Below, in pieces: positions 19,005 through 27,551 of a stretch of DNA of 64,000 nucleotides (positions are counted from its first letter, which is position 1; every line of letters begins with the position of its first letter). The notes below the pieces were generated by a model. It saw only the letters and a list, made by a program, of their open reading frames with translations. It ran no database searches and was not told the DNA's origin. This DNA comes from Mucilaginibacter paludis DSM 18603. Its GTDB lineage: Bacteria > Bacteroidota > Bacteroidia > Sphingobacteriales > Sphingobacteriaceae. The translations under genes were made by a program, and so were the position numbers. Location of the stretch: assembly GCF_000166195.2 (NCBI RefSeq), contig NZ_CM001403.1, positions 7,428,877 through 7,492,876 on the forward strand, written 5' to 3'.

Positions 19005-19049
19005 TTTTAATGCCGGATGAATTGTATATCAATAAGTCCGGTATTAAAA
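19005..19049 (+). terminator. Probable intrinsic terminator after nagB
   Basis: TTTTAATGCCGGA (19005-19017) pairs with TCCGGTATTAAAA (19037-19049) over 13 bp with one G-U pair; loop of 19 nt. It is followed by TTTGATTATAATTT and lies 39 bp after the nagB stop. The U-tract is weak. Confidence 0.5.
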
Positions 19050-19103
19050 TTTGATTATAATTTAAAAAGAACAAATTCTGTTATCCGTTGCTAAGGCGAT
19101 TTT

Positions 19104-19115
19104 TTGCATATTTGG
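19104..19115. promoter_or_regulatory. Candidate Lrp-type site upstream of the lrp gene
   Basis: TTGCATATTTGG, 41 bp before the Lrp-family start. The same word with one change occurs at 20228-20239, before the pyrimidine operon. Binding by the encoded regulator is a guess from this pairing. Confidence 0.3.
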
Positions 19116-19156
19116 AAATTATTGATGATATTAACCTCCATTAATAAATCCCCAAA

Positions 19157-19648
19157 ATGAATTTAACAAACGCTTTTCACGGTAGTAATGGTTCCCTTGA
19201 CGAATTGGATTTTTCCATCTTGATGTTGTTGCAACAGGATGGCAGAATGTCATTTACTGTTATGGCCGAAAAATTGGGCGTGTCTATCAGCAATATCCGC
19301 ACCAGGGTAGGTAAATTGATAGATGATAAAACTATCCAGATTGTAGGTAGGGTTAACCCCGAAAAGGTGGGTTTCCATGCTTATGCCCACATAAAAATTT
19401 CTATCCGCCCCGCTAACTTAATTGAACATGTGGCCGCTAAACTGATGGAATTTCCGGAGGTGAGCTTCCTGGCCAGCACTTCGGGCGACTTTGACCTTGA
19501 AGTAGATGTAATGTGCCGCGATAACAGCCATCTGGTACAAGTTGTGAACGAACGCATCGCTCCCATTGAAGGTGTTTACCAAACAAAAACAGATATGTAC
19601 TTTAAAGTACTCAAATTAGCCCAGCCCGATTTAAGCGGATTGAGGTAG
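19157..19648 (+). CDS. Lrp/AsnC-family transcriptional regulator
   Basis: 163 residues. Residues 15-65 form the helix-turn-helix (LDELDFSILMLLQQDGRMSF ... MAEKLGVSISNIRTRVGKL). Residues 75-155 are the RAM/AsnC ligand-binding domain, with PEVSFLASTSGDFDLEVDVM. It is immediately upstream of the reductive pyrimidine degradation genes. PydR-like Lrp regulators control such operons in other bacteria (recalled), so a beta-alanine or pyrimidine-catabolite effector is plausible. Confidence 0.88.
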   Translation: MNLTNAFHGSNGSLDELDFSILMLLQQDGRMSFTVMAEKLGVSISNIRTRVGKLIDDKTIQIVGRVNPEKVGFHAYAHIKISIRPANLIEHVAAKLMEFPEVSFLASTSGDFDLEVDVMCRDNSHLVQVVNERIAPIEGVYQTKTDMYFKVLKLAQPDLSGLR

Positions 19649-19711
19649 TTTTAACTGTTATTTCTTTTTTTAGATTCTATTTTTCGAGGAAAGTTTTTTA
19701 ATCATTAAAGT

Positions 19712-20125
19712 ATGTTTAATAAATTTTTAAAAGGTAAACATAACGTCATTGTTAATGAATTTCTTTTAACTTATTCCAATAAGGATAAATACTTTATAAG
19801 AACAAAGCCTTGGGACTGGCTAAGTAAAAAGGAAATATACGTAATGTCTAAGATTGACGGTAAGCCAACTATGATTACGATGGATTTTTGGGCACAGGAG
19901 ATATTTTTAGATGCTGATGGTCAAATAACCGTTTCGGAAATGATTAACGTGGCGTGTAATCAATATCTCAAAAGCAAAACTCCGATTCCGGAAAAATTAG
20001 ATTTTGTTCTTATTCAGGAGCTTGAGCACATGATAACCCAACTCAAAATTATTGAATTTAGAGATCAAATAACACAATTGCCTCAAAACATTAACTTGCC
20101 TATATCTCAACAAGCTGGCACATAA
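19712..20125 (+). CDS. Hypothetical protein
   Basis: 137 residues, not recognised. There is no signal peptide or transmembrane segment. The N-terminal half has many lysines and aromatics (NKDKYFIRTKPWDWLSKKEI). The ATG at 19712 follows an AGGAAAG about 20 bp upstream. It lies between the Lrp-type regulator and the semialdehyde dehydrogenase, in the same direction, but 208 bp separate it from the latter. It could be a regulator-linked small protein or an unrelated gene. Confidence 0.6.
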   Translation: MFNKFLKGKHNVIVNEFLLTYSNKDKYFIRTKPWDWLSKKEIYVMSKIDGKPTMITMDFWAQEIFLDADGQITVSEMINVACNQYLKSKTPIPEKLDFVLIQELEHMITQLKIIEFRDQITQLPQNINLPISQQAGT

Positions 20126-20227
20126 ATCTCAAGTTAGCACTCTCAACGCTAAGCCTTTTATCGTAAAATCTGTACCCCTTTCCTTTTGAAATCTTAATTG
20201 CAATTTTTGCAGAAAATGTCAATTAAA

Positions 20228-20239
20228 TTGCATATTTCG
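20228..20239. promoter_or_regulatory. Candidate Lrp-type site upstream of the pyrimidine operon
   Basis: TTGCATATTTCG, 94 bp before the semialdehyde dehydrogenase start; 11 of 12 bases match the word upstream of the Lrp-family gene. The surrounding 20126-20333 is otherwise AT-rich and non-coding. Confidence 0.3.
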
Positions 20240-20333
20240 CTTTTTTGTTGTATGTTTAAATCTTTATTGGCGATTTAATCTTCCTTGAAAATTGTTAGAG
20301 AATATTGCCAGTTACATTTATAAATTATACTCA

Positions 20334-21791
20334 ATGAAGTACGGTGCTGTTAAAAATTACATCAACGGTCGGTTTTTAGATGCGCAAACCAGTAATTACC
20401 TGTATGTAGTATCTCCTGTTGATGGATCGTTATTATCCCAGGTTCCGCTCTCGGCTGCTGCTGATCTGGATTTGGCAGTTCAATCTGCAAAAGCGGCTTT
20501 CAAATCATGGTCAAACACGCCAATTAAGGAAAGGGTGCAGGTGTTCTTCAGATACAAATATCTGTTGCATCAGCACCTGGACGAACTCTCGAAACTCATA
20601 GTTGAAGAGAACGGTAAAACCTATACCGAGGCTGTTGCCGAAATTGAAAAGGCTATTGAGCTAACCGAGTTTGCCTGCTCGTTACCACAATTAATTGCCG
20701 GCGAATTATTGGAAGTAAGTAAGGGAATAGAATGCCGCACCGAATACGTACCCCTGGGTGTTGTGGCATCCATCGTACCGTTTAATTTCCCGAGCATGGT
20801 ACCCAACTGGACCATCCCCAATGCTATTGCACTGGGTAATTGCATGATCATGAAGCCATCCGAAAAGGTGCCTTTGAGTGTTGGCCGCATAGCTGAGCTG
20901 TTAAAAGAAGCCGGTTTGCCCGATGGCGTATTCAATGTGGTGCACGGCGATAGCCAGATAGTAGAAGCAATTTGCGATCATCCGGGTATCGAGGCTGTAT
21001 CCTTTGTCGGTTCAACCAAGGTTGCCAAAATAGTTTATCGCCGGGCTACCTATAATTATAAACGCTGTTTGGCTTTGGGTGGCGCAAAAAACCACCTGTT
21101 GGTATTACCCGATGCTATACCCGCGATGACGGCTGCTAATATTACGGCCTCTATGAGTGGTTGCGGCGGGCAGCGTTGTATGGCGGCATCAGCCATGGTA
21201 GCGGTAGGCGATGTTAACCATATTGTAGATAAAATAGTAGAAGAGGCAAAGAAAGTTGTGCCCGGCGATAACCTGGGTGCGGTAATCAGCAAGCAGTCTA
21301 AAGAAAACATTGAACGTTACATTGCCAGCGCCGAGCGGCAGGGAGCCAAAATATTGGTAGATGGCCGTAATATTACGGTGACAGGCAAAGAGGGGGGCTT
21401 TTACGTAGGCCCAACAGTAATTGATTATGTTACGCCTGATATGGATGTAGCGCGCGAAGAGATTTTTGGTCCGGTGATCAGTATTATGCGGGCCAATACA
21501 CTTGATGAAGCTTTGGCCATTGAAAATGCAAACCCTTACGGCAACGCGGCGGCGGTGTTCACACAGAACGGGGGCGCGGCAAGGCATGTGATTAACAATG
21601 CCAGCGCAGGGATGATCGGGGTAAACGTTGGTGTACCCGTACCCCGCGAGCCTTTCTCGTTTGGCGGCTGGAACGAAAGTAAGTTTGGCGTAGGCGATAT
21701 CACCGGTAAAAGCTCCATCGAGTTTTGGACCAAGCTAAAGAAAACCACCACCAAATGGAACCCGGAGGCGGGCGTTAACTGGATGAGTTAG
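20334..21791 (+). CDS. mmsA: CoA-acylating (methyl)malonate-semialdehyde dehydrogenase
   Basis: 485 residues from the ATG at 20334 (the frame extends to a TTG at 20292, but MKYGAVKNYINGRF is the normal start). It converts malonate semialdehyde, or methylmalonate semialdehyde, to acetyl- or propionyl-CoA with NAD and CoA. Visible: PFNFPSMVPNW, the NAD-binding FVGSTKVAK, and nucleophile C282 in GCGGQRCMAAS. The residue equal to the general-base Glu of hydrolytic aldehyde dehydrogenases is absent (ALGGAKNH), as expected for the acylating subfamily. It is first in the pyrimidine operon and supplies the final carbon step. Confidence 0.93.
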   Translation: MKYGAVKNYINGRFLDAQTSNYLYVVSPVDGSLLSQVPLSAAADLDLAVQSAKAAFKSWSNTPIKERVQVFFRYKYLLHQHLDELSKLIVEENGKTYTEAVAEIEKAIELTEFACSLPQLIAGELLEVSKGIECRTEYVPLGVVASIVPFNFPSMVPNWTIPNAIALGNCMIMKPSEKVPLSVGRIAELLKEAGLPDGVFNVVHGDSQIVEAICDHPGIEAVSFVGSTKVAKIVYRRATYNYKRCLALGGAKNHLLVLPDAIPAMTAANITASMSGCGGQRCMAASAMVAVGDVNHIVDKIVEEAKKVVPGDNLGAVISKQSKENIERYIASAERQGAKILVDGRNITVTGKEGGFYVGPTVIDYVTPDMDVAREEIFGPVISIMRANTLDEALAIENANPYGNAAAVFTQNGGAARHVINNASAGMIGVNVGVPVPREPFSFGGWNESKFGVGDITGKSSIEFWTKLKKTTTKWNPEAGVNWMS

Positions 21792-21911
21792 AGCCCCCCG
21801 GCCCCCTGAAGGGGGAGGAAATGGGCAAGCGGAATATCAAGGAATGATCAAATAGAATAATTAATTAATTTAATATAAACTTTTATTCCCCCTTTAGGGG
21901 GTTAGGGGGCC
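21789..21911. repeat. Pair of inverted GC-rich palindromes (family R2) between mmsA and the aminotransferase gene
   Basis: The first element starts at the mmsA stop codon (TAGAGCCCCCC) and contains CCCCC-TGAA-GGGGG (21802-21815). The second, in opposite orientation, has CCCCC-TTTA-GGGGG (21888-21901) and ends 3 bp before the next start codon. AT-rich DNA separates them. Related elements are at 33100-33126 and 44023-44234. The spacing resembles REP/BIME pairs, which can affect mRNA stability. Confidence 0.75.
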
Positions 21912-21913
21912 AT

Positions 21914-23266
21914 ATGCTAACAGAAACATTAACCGAAACAGAAGAGATCATCCGTAACAGTATGGATTATACCCTGTTTTCATGGAGCAAACAAAAAGGA
22001 ATTAACCCCATCGCGGTTAAATATGCGCAGGGGGTTTATTTATATGATTACGAAGACAAGCGTTACCTCGATTTTTCATCGGGCTTAATGAATGTCAATA
22101 TCGGCCACGGCAACCCGCGTGTGGCGCAGGCGGTAATGGAGCAAATGCAGCAGGTAAGTTATGTAACACCCAGTTGCGTTACCAAAGCACGCGGCGAACT
22201 GGGTAAAAAATTGGCCGAGATTACTCCCGGTAATTTAACCAAAACTTTGTTTACGGTATGCGGCGCTACCGCTATCGAAAACGCTATCAAGCTGGCCCGC
22301 ATTTATACAGGCCGGCATAAAATCATCACCCGCTACAGGGCTTTTCACGGCTCGTCCTACGGTGCCATGACTGCCGGTGGCGATCCGCGTAAGCTGGCGT
22401 CCGATTCGCAACAGGCACCCAACTTTGTACACGTGGAAGACCCCTATTGCTACCGTTGCCCCTGGGGAAAAGAAATCCACTCGTGTAACCGCGAATGTGT
22501 GAGCCATATTGAAAGGGTAATTGAATTTGAGGGCCCCGAAACCGTAGCCGCTATTTTAATGGAGGGCGAAAGCGGTACATCCGGATGTATCAAATACCCA
22601 CCCGATTATTTGCAAAAGCTGCGCGCCTTATGCGATAAGCATGGTATTTTGTTAATTGCCGACGAAGTAATGAGCGGCTTTGGCCGTACCGGCAAATGGT
22701 TTGGTGTGGATAATCATGGTGGTGTAGTGCCCGATATGATAGCTACCGCCAAAGGCATCACCGCAGGGTATTTGCCCTTAGGCGCTTTGATTGTGACGGA
22801 TAAAATTGCTGAGGCATTTAACGATAAGCCTTTGATGCTGGGCTTAACCTATTCGGCCCACCCGGTAACCTGCGCGGCGGGAGTGGAAGTGCTCAAAATT
22901 TACGAGGATGAACATTTGATTGAAAACGCCGCCGCCATGGGGCGATATATTGATGAGCAGGTTGCCGAAATGGAGAAACACCATCCAAGCATAGGCGATT
23001 TTAGGAACACCGGTTTATTAGGCTGTATCGAGTTGGTTAAAAACAGAAATACCAAGGAGCCCATGGCACCGTACAATGCCAAACCTGACGAAATGGTGGT
23101 GATGAATAAGGTAGCCGCTAAAATTAAGGAACTGGGCATGTACGCTTTTGTGCGCTGGAACTATATTTTTATTGCGCCGCCGCTTTCCATCACCAAAGAA
23201 CAGGTTGACGAAGGGCTGGCTATCATTTCGCAAGCCATTTCTATTGCCGATGAATTTGTATATTGA
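21914..23266 (+). CDS. Class III aminotransferase, probably beta-alanine transaminase
   Basis: 450 residues. PLP-binding lysine is K280 in ATAKGITAGYLPLGA, preceded by the cofactor-contacting IADEVMSGFGRTG (D250, E251). The family contains omega-amino acid:pyruvate or 2-oxoglutarate transaminases. Between the beta-ureidopropionase route and MmsA, the expected substrate is beta-alanine or beta-aminoisobutyrate, giving (methyl)malonate semialdehyde. A cysteine-rich insert CYRCPWGKEIHSCNRECV (179-196) is an odd detail. The start codon is 3 bp after a GC-rich palindrome; an ATG at codon 17 is an alternative. Confidence 0.87.
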   Translation: MLTETLTETEEIIRNSMDYTLFSWSKQKGINPIAVKYAQGVYLYDYEDKRYLDFSSGLMNVNIGHGNPRVAQAVMEQMQQVSYVTPSCVTKARGELGKKLAEITPGNLTKTLFTVCGATAIENAIKLARIYTGRHKIITRYRAFHGSSYGAMTAGGDPRKLASDSQQAPNFVHVEDPYCYRCPWGKEIHSCNRECVSHIERVIEFEGPETVAAILMEGESGTSGCIKYPPDYLQKLRALCDKHGILLIADEVMSGFGRTGKWFGVDNHGGVVPDMIATAKGITAGYLPLGALIVTDKIAEAFNDKPLMLGLTYSAHPVTCAAGVEVLKIYEDEHLIENAAAMGRYIDEQVAEMEKHHPSIGDFRNTGLLGCIELVKNRNTKEPMAPYNAKPDEMVVMNKVAAKIKELGMYAFVRWNYIFIAPPLSITKEQVDEGLAIISQAISIADEFVY

Positions 23267-23287
23267 ATTTTTTAGCTAAATTTAAAT

Positions 23288-24811
23288 ATGCAGGATACAT
23301 CTACCACGCCTACCGATGCCAGAGATTCGCAATTATTTAGCGATGACCTTGCGGCTATACCATTAAACCAGCGTACCTGGGGTACGTGGAACTATGCCGC
23401 CTTGTGGATCAGTATGAGTTTATGTATCCCTACGTATATGCTGGCCAGCTCGCTGATAGAAGGGGGGATGAACTGGTGGCAATCCATTTTAACTATCCTG
23501 CTTGGTAATACCATCGTATTGATCCCCATGATTTTGAATGGCCGCGCCGGAGCTAAATATGGTATCCCTTTCCCGGTATTTGCCAGGGCGAGCTTTGGCG
23601 TAACGGGGGCCAACATCCCGGCCATGTTAAGAGCCATTATAGCCTGTGGCTGGTTTGGCATCCAAACCTGGATAGGGGGCTATGCCTTGTACCAGATGGT
23701 TAAATTGTGGGTTCCTTCGGTAGATGCGCTTCCGCAAGTGTTCCCCGCATCATGGTCGTTACAAACCGGCCCCGCTATTTTGTTTCTGTTGTTCTGGTTG
23801 TTAAATATGTATGTGGTTTATTTAGGTGTTGATAGCATTAAAAAGCTGCTGGTATTCAAGGCTTTCTTTTTACCGGCGGCGGCCCTGGCGCTTTTATTCT
23901 GGGCTATTTCGGCAGGGCATGGTTTAGGCCCTATATTGGCGCAGCCATCCAAATTTAAATCGGTTTCGCAGTTTTGGGCGTTCTTTTTTCCTTCCCTTAC
24001 GGGGATGGTAGGCTTCTGGGCTACGCTGTCGCTCAACATTCCCGATTTTACACGGTACGCTATAAGCCAGCGCGCGCAGGTAATGGGCCAGGCCATTGGC
24101 TTACCTACCTCCATGACGCTGTTCTCGTTCATCGGTGTGGTAGTAACCTCGGCAACCTTTATCATCTACGGCAAAACCATTTGGGATCCGGTGGCCTTGG
24201 CGGGAAGGTTTGATAGCAAAGTATTGGTAAGCATAGCCATGATAGCGGTAGCGCTGTCAACATTGGCTACCAATATCGCCGCTAACATTGTAAGCCCCGC
24301 TAACGATTTTGCCAATCTTTCACCACAAAAAATCAATTTTAAAACCGGTGGCTATATTACAGGGCTTATCGGTATACTCATCTTCCCCTGGAAGCTGATT
24401 GCCGATCCGTCTGGCTATATTTTTACCTGGCTCGTAGGTTACTCCGGCTTGCTTGGCCCAATAGGCGGCATCATGATAGCCGATTACTATTTTATCCGCA
24501 GGCAGCAACTCCAGTTAAATGAGCTTTATAGCTTTAAAGGCCGTTACACCTTTGGCAACGGGTTTAATAATGCAGCTATTATAGCGCTTATATTAGGTAT
24601 ATTGCCCAATGTTCCCGGCTTTTTAACCACCATAGGGGTTATAGCGCAAGGTGCAGTTTGGCCATGGCTGGTTTATTTATACAACTATGCCTGGTTTGTG
24701 GGTTTCTTTATTTCAGGATTATCGTACCTTGTTATGATGCAAAAACAAAAAATTACAGTGAACGAATACATGAATGTTGAGGAAGGAGGATACCATGTCG
24801 GTATTAATTAA
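23288..24811 (+). CDS. NCS1-family nucleobase permease
   Basis: 507 residues with about 12 hydrophobic segments. NCS1 hallmarks: N-terminal QRTWGTWNYAALWISMSLCI, then MNWWQSILTILLGN, GIPFPVFARASFG and GWFGIQTWIGG. It lies between the aminotransferase and the dihydropyrimidinase and overlaps the latter by 17 bp. Likely substrates are uracil, thymine or dihydropyrimidines; cytosine, allantoin or hydantoin are known alternatives for the family. Confidence 0.92.
   Translation: MQDTSTTPTDARDSQLFSDDLAAIPLNQRTWGTWNYAALWISMSLCIPTYMLASSLIEGGMNWWQSILTILLGNTIVLIPMILNGRAGAKYGIPFPVFARASFGVTGANIPAMLRAIIACGWFGIQTWIGGYALYQMVKLWVPSVDALPQVFPASWSLQTGPAILFLLFWLLNMYVVYLGVDSIKKLLVFKAFFLPAAALALLFWAISAGHGLGPILAQPSKFKSVSQFWAFFFPSLTGMVGFWATLSLNIPDFTRYAISQRAQVMGQAIGLPTSMTLFSFIGVVVTSATFIIYGKTIWDPVALAGRFDSKVLVSIAMIAVALSTLATNIAANIVSPANDFANLSPQKINFKTGGYITGLIGILIFPWKLIADPSGYIFTWLVGYSGLLGPIGGIMIADYYFIRRQQLQLNELYSFKGRYTFGNGFNNAAIIALILGILPNVPGFLTTIGVIAQGAVWPWLVYLYNYAWFVGFFISGLSYLVMMQKQKITVNEYMNVEEGGYHVGIN
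24781..24790 (+). promoter_or_regulatory. Strong Shine-Dalgarno that fixes the dihydropyrimidinase start
   Basis: GGAAGGAGGA placed 4 bp before the ATG at 24795. Clear SD sequences are uncommon in Bacteroidota, and this one lies inside the end of the permease gene. It favours 24795 over the in-frame ATG at 24774. Confidence 0.6.
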
Positions 24812-26177
24812 AAACGGCAGGGTAATTACTGCCGGTAACGATTGTATAGCGGATATTTATATTGAAGGCGAAGTGATTAAAGCCATAGGCCAAAATTTAC
24901 AGGTAAAGGCCGAAAAGGAAATTGACGCCGCAGGTATGCTGGTTTTTCCGGGAGGTATTGATCCGCATGTACACCTGGCTATGCCGTTTATGGGTACTTT
25001 CTCCAGCGATGATTATGAAACCGGTACCAGGGCGGCCTTATACGGCGGCACAACAACCGTGATTGATTTTGTGCTGCAAACCCAGGGAGATAGCCTGAAA
25101 GCCGCTTTAACCGACTGGCAATCACGTGCCACAGGAACCGCCGTTGGCGATTATAGCTTCCACATGGCCGTTACCGATTTTAACGAAAATACAAAGGCCG
25201 AGATCAAACAAATGATTGAAGAGGAGGGGATATCATCCTTCAAAACATTTATGGCTTATAAAGGTGCACTGATGATTGATGACCGTCAGATGTTTGGTTT
25301 AATGAGTGAAGTGAAAAAGCAGGGAGGGATGGTGACCACACATGCCACTAACGGAGATGTAATAGATTTCCTGGTAGCTAAGCATCGTGCGGAGGGCAAG
25401 CTATCCCCCCTGTATCACTACCTTTCGCAACCCGAAGTTACCGAGGCCGAAGCCTCCAACCGTTTCGCACAAATGGCTGGTTATACCGGTTGCCCTGCGT
25501 ACATTGTGCATTTAACCTGCGAGGGGGCTTTAAATGCGGTGCGTGATGCAGGCCGGAGAAACTACCAGGTTTTTGCCGAAACCTGTATCCAATACCTTAT
25601 TTTGGATGCTTCCCTATATGAAAATGATTTTGAAGGTGCCAAATGGGTGATGAGTCCGCCCTTGCGGGAGAAGAAGGATCAGGCTGCGCTGTGGGCTGGT
25701 ATTAATCAGGGTTTGTTGCAGATTGTAGCTACCGACCATTGCCCTTTTATGTGGGAGCAAAAACTGATGGGCAAAAACGATTTTTCTAAAATACCCAATG
25801 GCCACCCGGCCATCGAGAACCGCATCGAACTGTTATACTCGGAAGGTGTGGCCAAAGGGAAGATCAGCCTGAATAAGTTTGTAGAGGTTTCGAGCACCAA
25901 CGCCGCAAAAATATTCGGAATGTTTCCGCGCAAAGGAACAATAGCGGTAGGTAGCGATGCCGACATCGTGATATTTGATCCGAATGGTAAACACACCCTA
26001 TCAGCCGCTACCCATCACATGAATGTTGATTATTCGGGCTATGAAGGCTGGGAGGTGAGCGGCAAGGTTAAAACCGTGTTGCTGAGGGGCAAGGTTGCCA
26101 TTGATGGTGACGAATGCCTTGTAGAAAAAGGCAACGGCCAGTTCATCAAGCGGAGCAAGGTATCCAATATAGTGTGA
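24795..26177 (+). CDS. hydA: Dihydropyrimidinase / D-hydantoinase
   Basis: 460 residues, typical length. It opens the ring of dihydrouracil or dihydrothymine to N-carbamoyl-beta-amino acids. The binuclear-metal site is complete: H58 and H60 (DPHVH), carbamylated lysine K150 (SSFKTFMAYKG), H183 (TTHATN), H239 (YIVHLTC) and D314 (VATDHCP). Y156 is the transition-state tyrosine of the family. The usual HAEN motif reads HATN here. It overlaps the permease gene by 17 bp and is probably translationally coupled. Confidence 0.95.
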   Translation: MSVLIKNGRVITAGNDCIADIYIEGEVIKAIGQNLQVKAEKEIDAAGMLVFPGGIDPHVHLAMPFMGTFSSDDYETGTRAALYGGTTTVIDFVLQTQGDSLKAALTDWQSRATGTAVGDYSFHMAVTDFNENTKAEIKQMIEEEGISSFKTFMAYKGALMIDDRQMFGLMSEVKKQGGMVTTHATNGDVIDFLVAKHRAEGKLSPLYHYLSQPEVTEAEASNRFAQMAGYTGCPAYIVHLTCEGALNAVRDAGRRNYQVFAETCIQYLILDASLYENDFEGAKWVMSPPLREKKDQAALWAGINQGLLQIVATDHCPFMWEQKLMGKNDFSKIPNGHPAIENRIELLYSEGVAKGKISLNKFVEVSSTNAAKIFGMFPRKGTIAVGSDADIVIFDPNGKHTLSAATHHMNVDYSGYEGWEVSGKVKTVLLRGKVAIDGDECLVEKGNGQFIKRSKVSNIV

Positions 26178-26200
26178 TGCTTTAAGAACCAGGGTTAAAG

Positions 26201-26640
26201 AAAAAGCGGGGCCCACGTGCGATTTCCCTCTCGAGAGGGGCGGAGGGGTGTGTTTCGTGAAGCGACAAGCCTAAAGTAGATGCAAATTCGTCGCCCGTAG
26301 AACACACCCCCTGCCACAACACCGCCCGGCCCGCCCCCTCTCAAGAGGGGAGTTAAAAAAAAAAGCTGCGGCCAGCGTGCGATTCCCCTCTCGAGAGGGG
26401 CGGAGGGGTGTGTCTCATCAAGCGACAGGTATCAAGTAGATGCAAATTTGTCGCCCGTAGAACACACCCCAGCCACAACACCGCCCGGCCCGCCCCCTCT
26501 CAAGAGGGGAGTTAGGAAAAAAGCGGCGGCCAGCGCGACGGAGGGGTGTGTTTCATCAAGCGACAGGTATCAAATAAATACAAATTAGTCGCCCGTAGAA
26601 CACCCCCCTGCCACAACATAGCCTGGCCCGGAGTTAAAAA
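26201..26640. repeat. Three tandem copies of a GC-rich palindromic unit (family R3)
   Basis: Units of about 158 bp at roughly 26201-26358, 26359-26515 and 26516-26640, the last lacking part of its palindromes. Each has CCCTCTCGAGAGGGG and CGGAGGGGTGTG at one end and AACACACCCC with CCCCCTCTCAAGAGGGG at the other, so each copy folds on itself; inner GCGAC / GTCGC blocks also pair. They fill the gap (26178-26666) between hydA and the beta-ureidopropionase gene. No gene is present, and identical spacer-repeat order as in CRISPR is absent. Confidence 0.85.
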
Positions 26641-26666
26641 AACGTTATCAAAATAAAAATACATAC

Positions 26667-27533
26667 ATGCCAAGAATTATTAAATCGGGCCTGATACAGA
26701 TGAGTTTGCCCAAAACGGAGGGCGAGGGCACCATCAGCCAAATTATGGATGCTATGGTGCAAAAGCACATTCCTTATATTGAGGAAGCCGGTAGGCAGGG
26801 AGTACAGATCCTGTGCCTGCAGGAGATATTTTCTACCCCTTACTTTTGCCCCGGGCAGGATGCCAAATGGTATGCCTCGGCAGAATCCGTTCCGGGGCCA
26901 ACTACAGATCTGATGGCCGGGTATGCCAAAAAATATAACATGGTGATCATTGTCCCCATTTACGAAAAGGAACAGCCCGGTGTTTTATATAACACAGCCG
27001 CTGTAATTGATGCCGATGGCACCTATTTGGGCAAATACCGTAAAAACCATATTCCTCATACCAATGGTTTTTGGGAGAAATTCTTTTTTAAACCTGGCAA
27101 TATGGGGTACCCGGTTTTCCAAACCAAATACGCAAAGGTTGGCGTTTATATTTGTTACGACAGGCATTTCCCCGATGGGGCGCGCTGCCTCGGACTTAAT
27201 GGTGCCGAAATAGTTTATAACCCCTCAGCAACGGTGGCCGGGCTTTCGCAATATTTGTGGAAGCTTGAGCAGCCTGCGCACGCGGTGGCTAACGGTTATT
27301 TTATGGGCTGCATTAACCGTGTGGGCGAAGAAAAGCCCTGGAACCTGGGCCGTTTTTACGGATCATCCTACTTTGTTGACCCACGCGGGCAAATCATCGC
27401 CGAGGCCTCTGAAAATGAGGATGAACTACTGATATCGGAATTTGACCTGGATATGATTGATGAGGTGCGCAGCACCTGGCAGTTTTTCCGTGATCGCCGG
27501 CCTGAAACTTATGGTCAAATTGTAGCACTTTAA
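26667..27533 (+). CDS. Beta-ureidopropionase (N-carbamoyl-beta-alanine amidohydrolase)
   Basis: 288 residues of the nitrilase superfamily. Catalytic triad visible: E53 (CLQEIF), K126 (YRKNHIPH) and C163 (YICYDRHFPDGAR). The NHIPH and DRHFPDGAR motifs match the N-carbamoyl-beta-alanine / N-carbamoylputrescine branch. It hydrolyses the dihydropyrimidinase product to a beta-amino acid, CO2 and ammonia. preT follows after 18 bp. Confidence 0.9.
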   Translation: MPRIIKSGLIQMSLPKTEGEGTISQIMDAMVQKHIPYIEEAGRQGVQILCLQEIFSTPYFCPGQDAKWYASAESVPGPTTDLMAGYAKKYNMVIIVPIYEKEQPGVLYNTAAVIDADGTYLGKYRKNHIPHTNGFWEKFFFKPGNMGYPVFQTKYAKVGVYICYDRHFPDGARCLGLNGAEIVYNPSATVAGLSQYLWKLEQPAHAVANGYFMGCINRVGEEKPWNLGRFYGSSYFVDPRGQIIAEASENEDELLISEFDLDMIDEVRSTWQFFRDRRPETYGQIVAL

Positions 27534-27551
27534 ACCTCCTGATTTTAAAAT

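Noticed and set aside
26201..26640. CRISPR-like tandem repeats
   Set aside because: Three long units of about 158 bp with internal palindromes; no short repeats with unique spacers and no cas genes.
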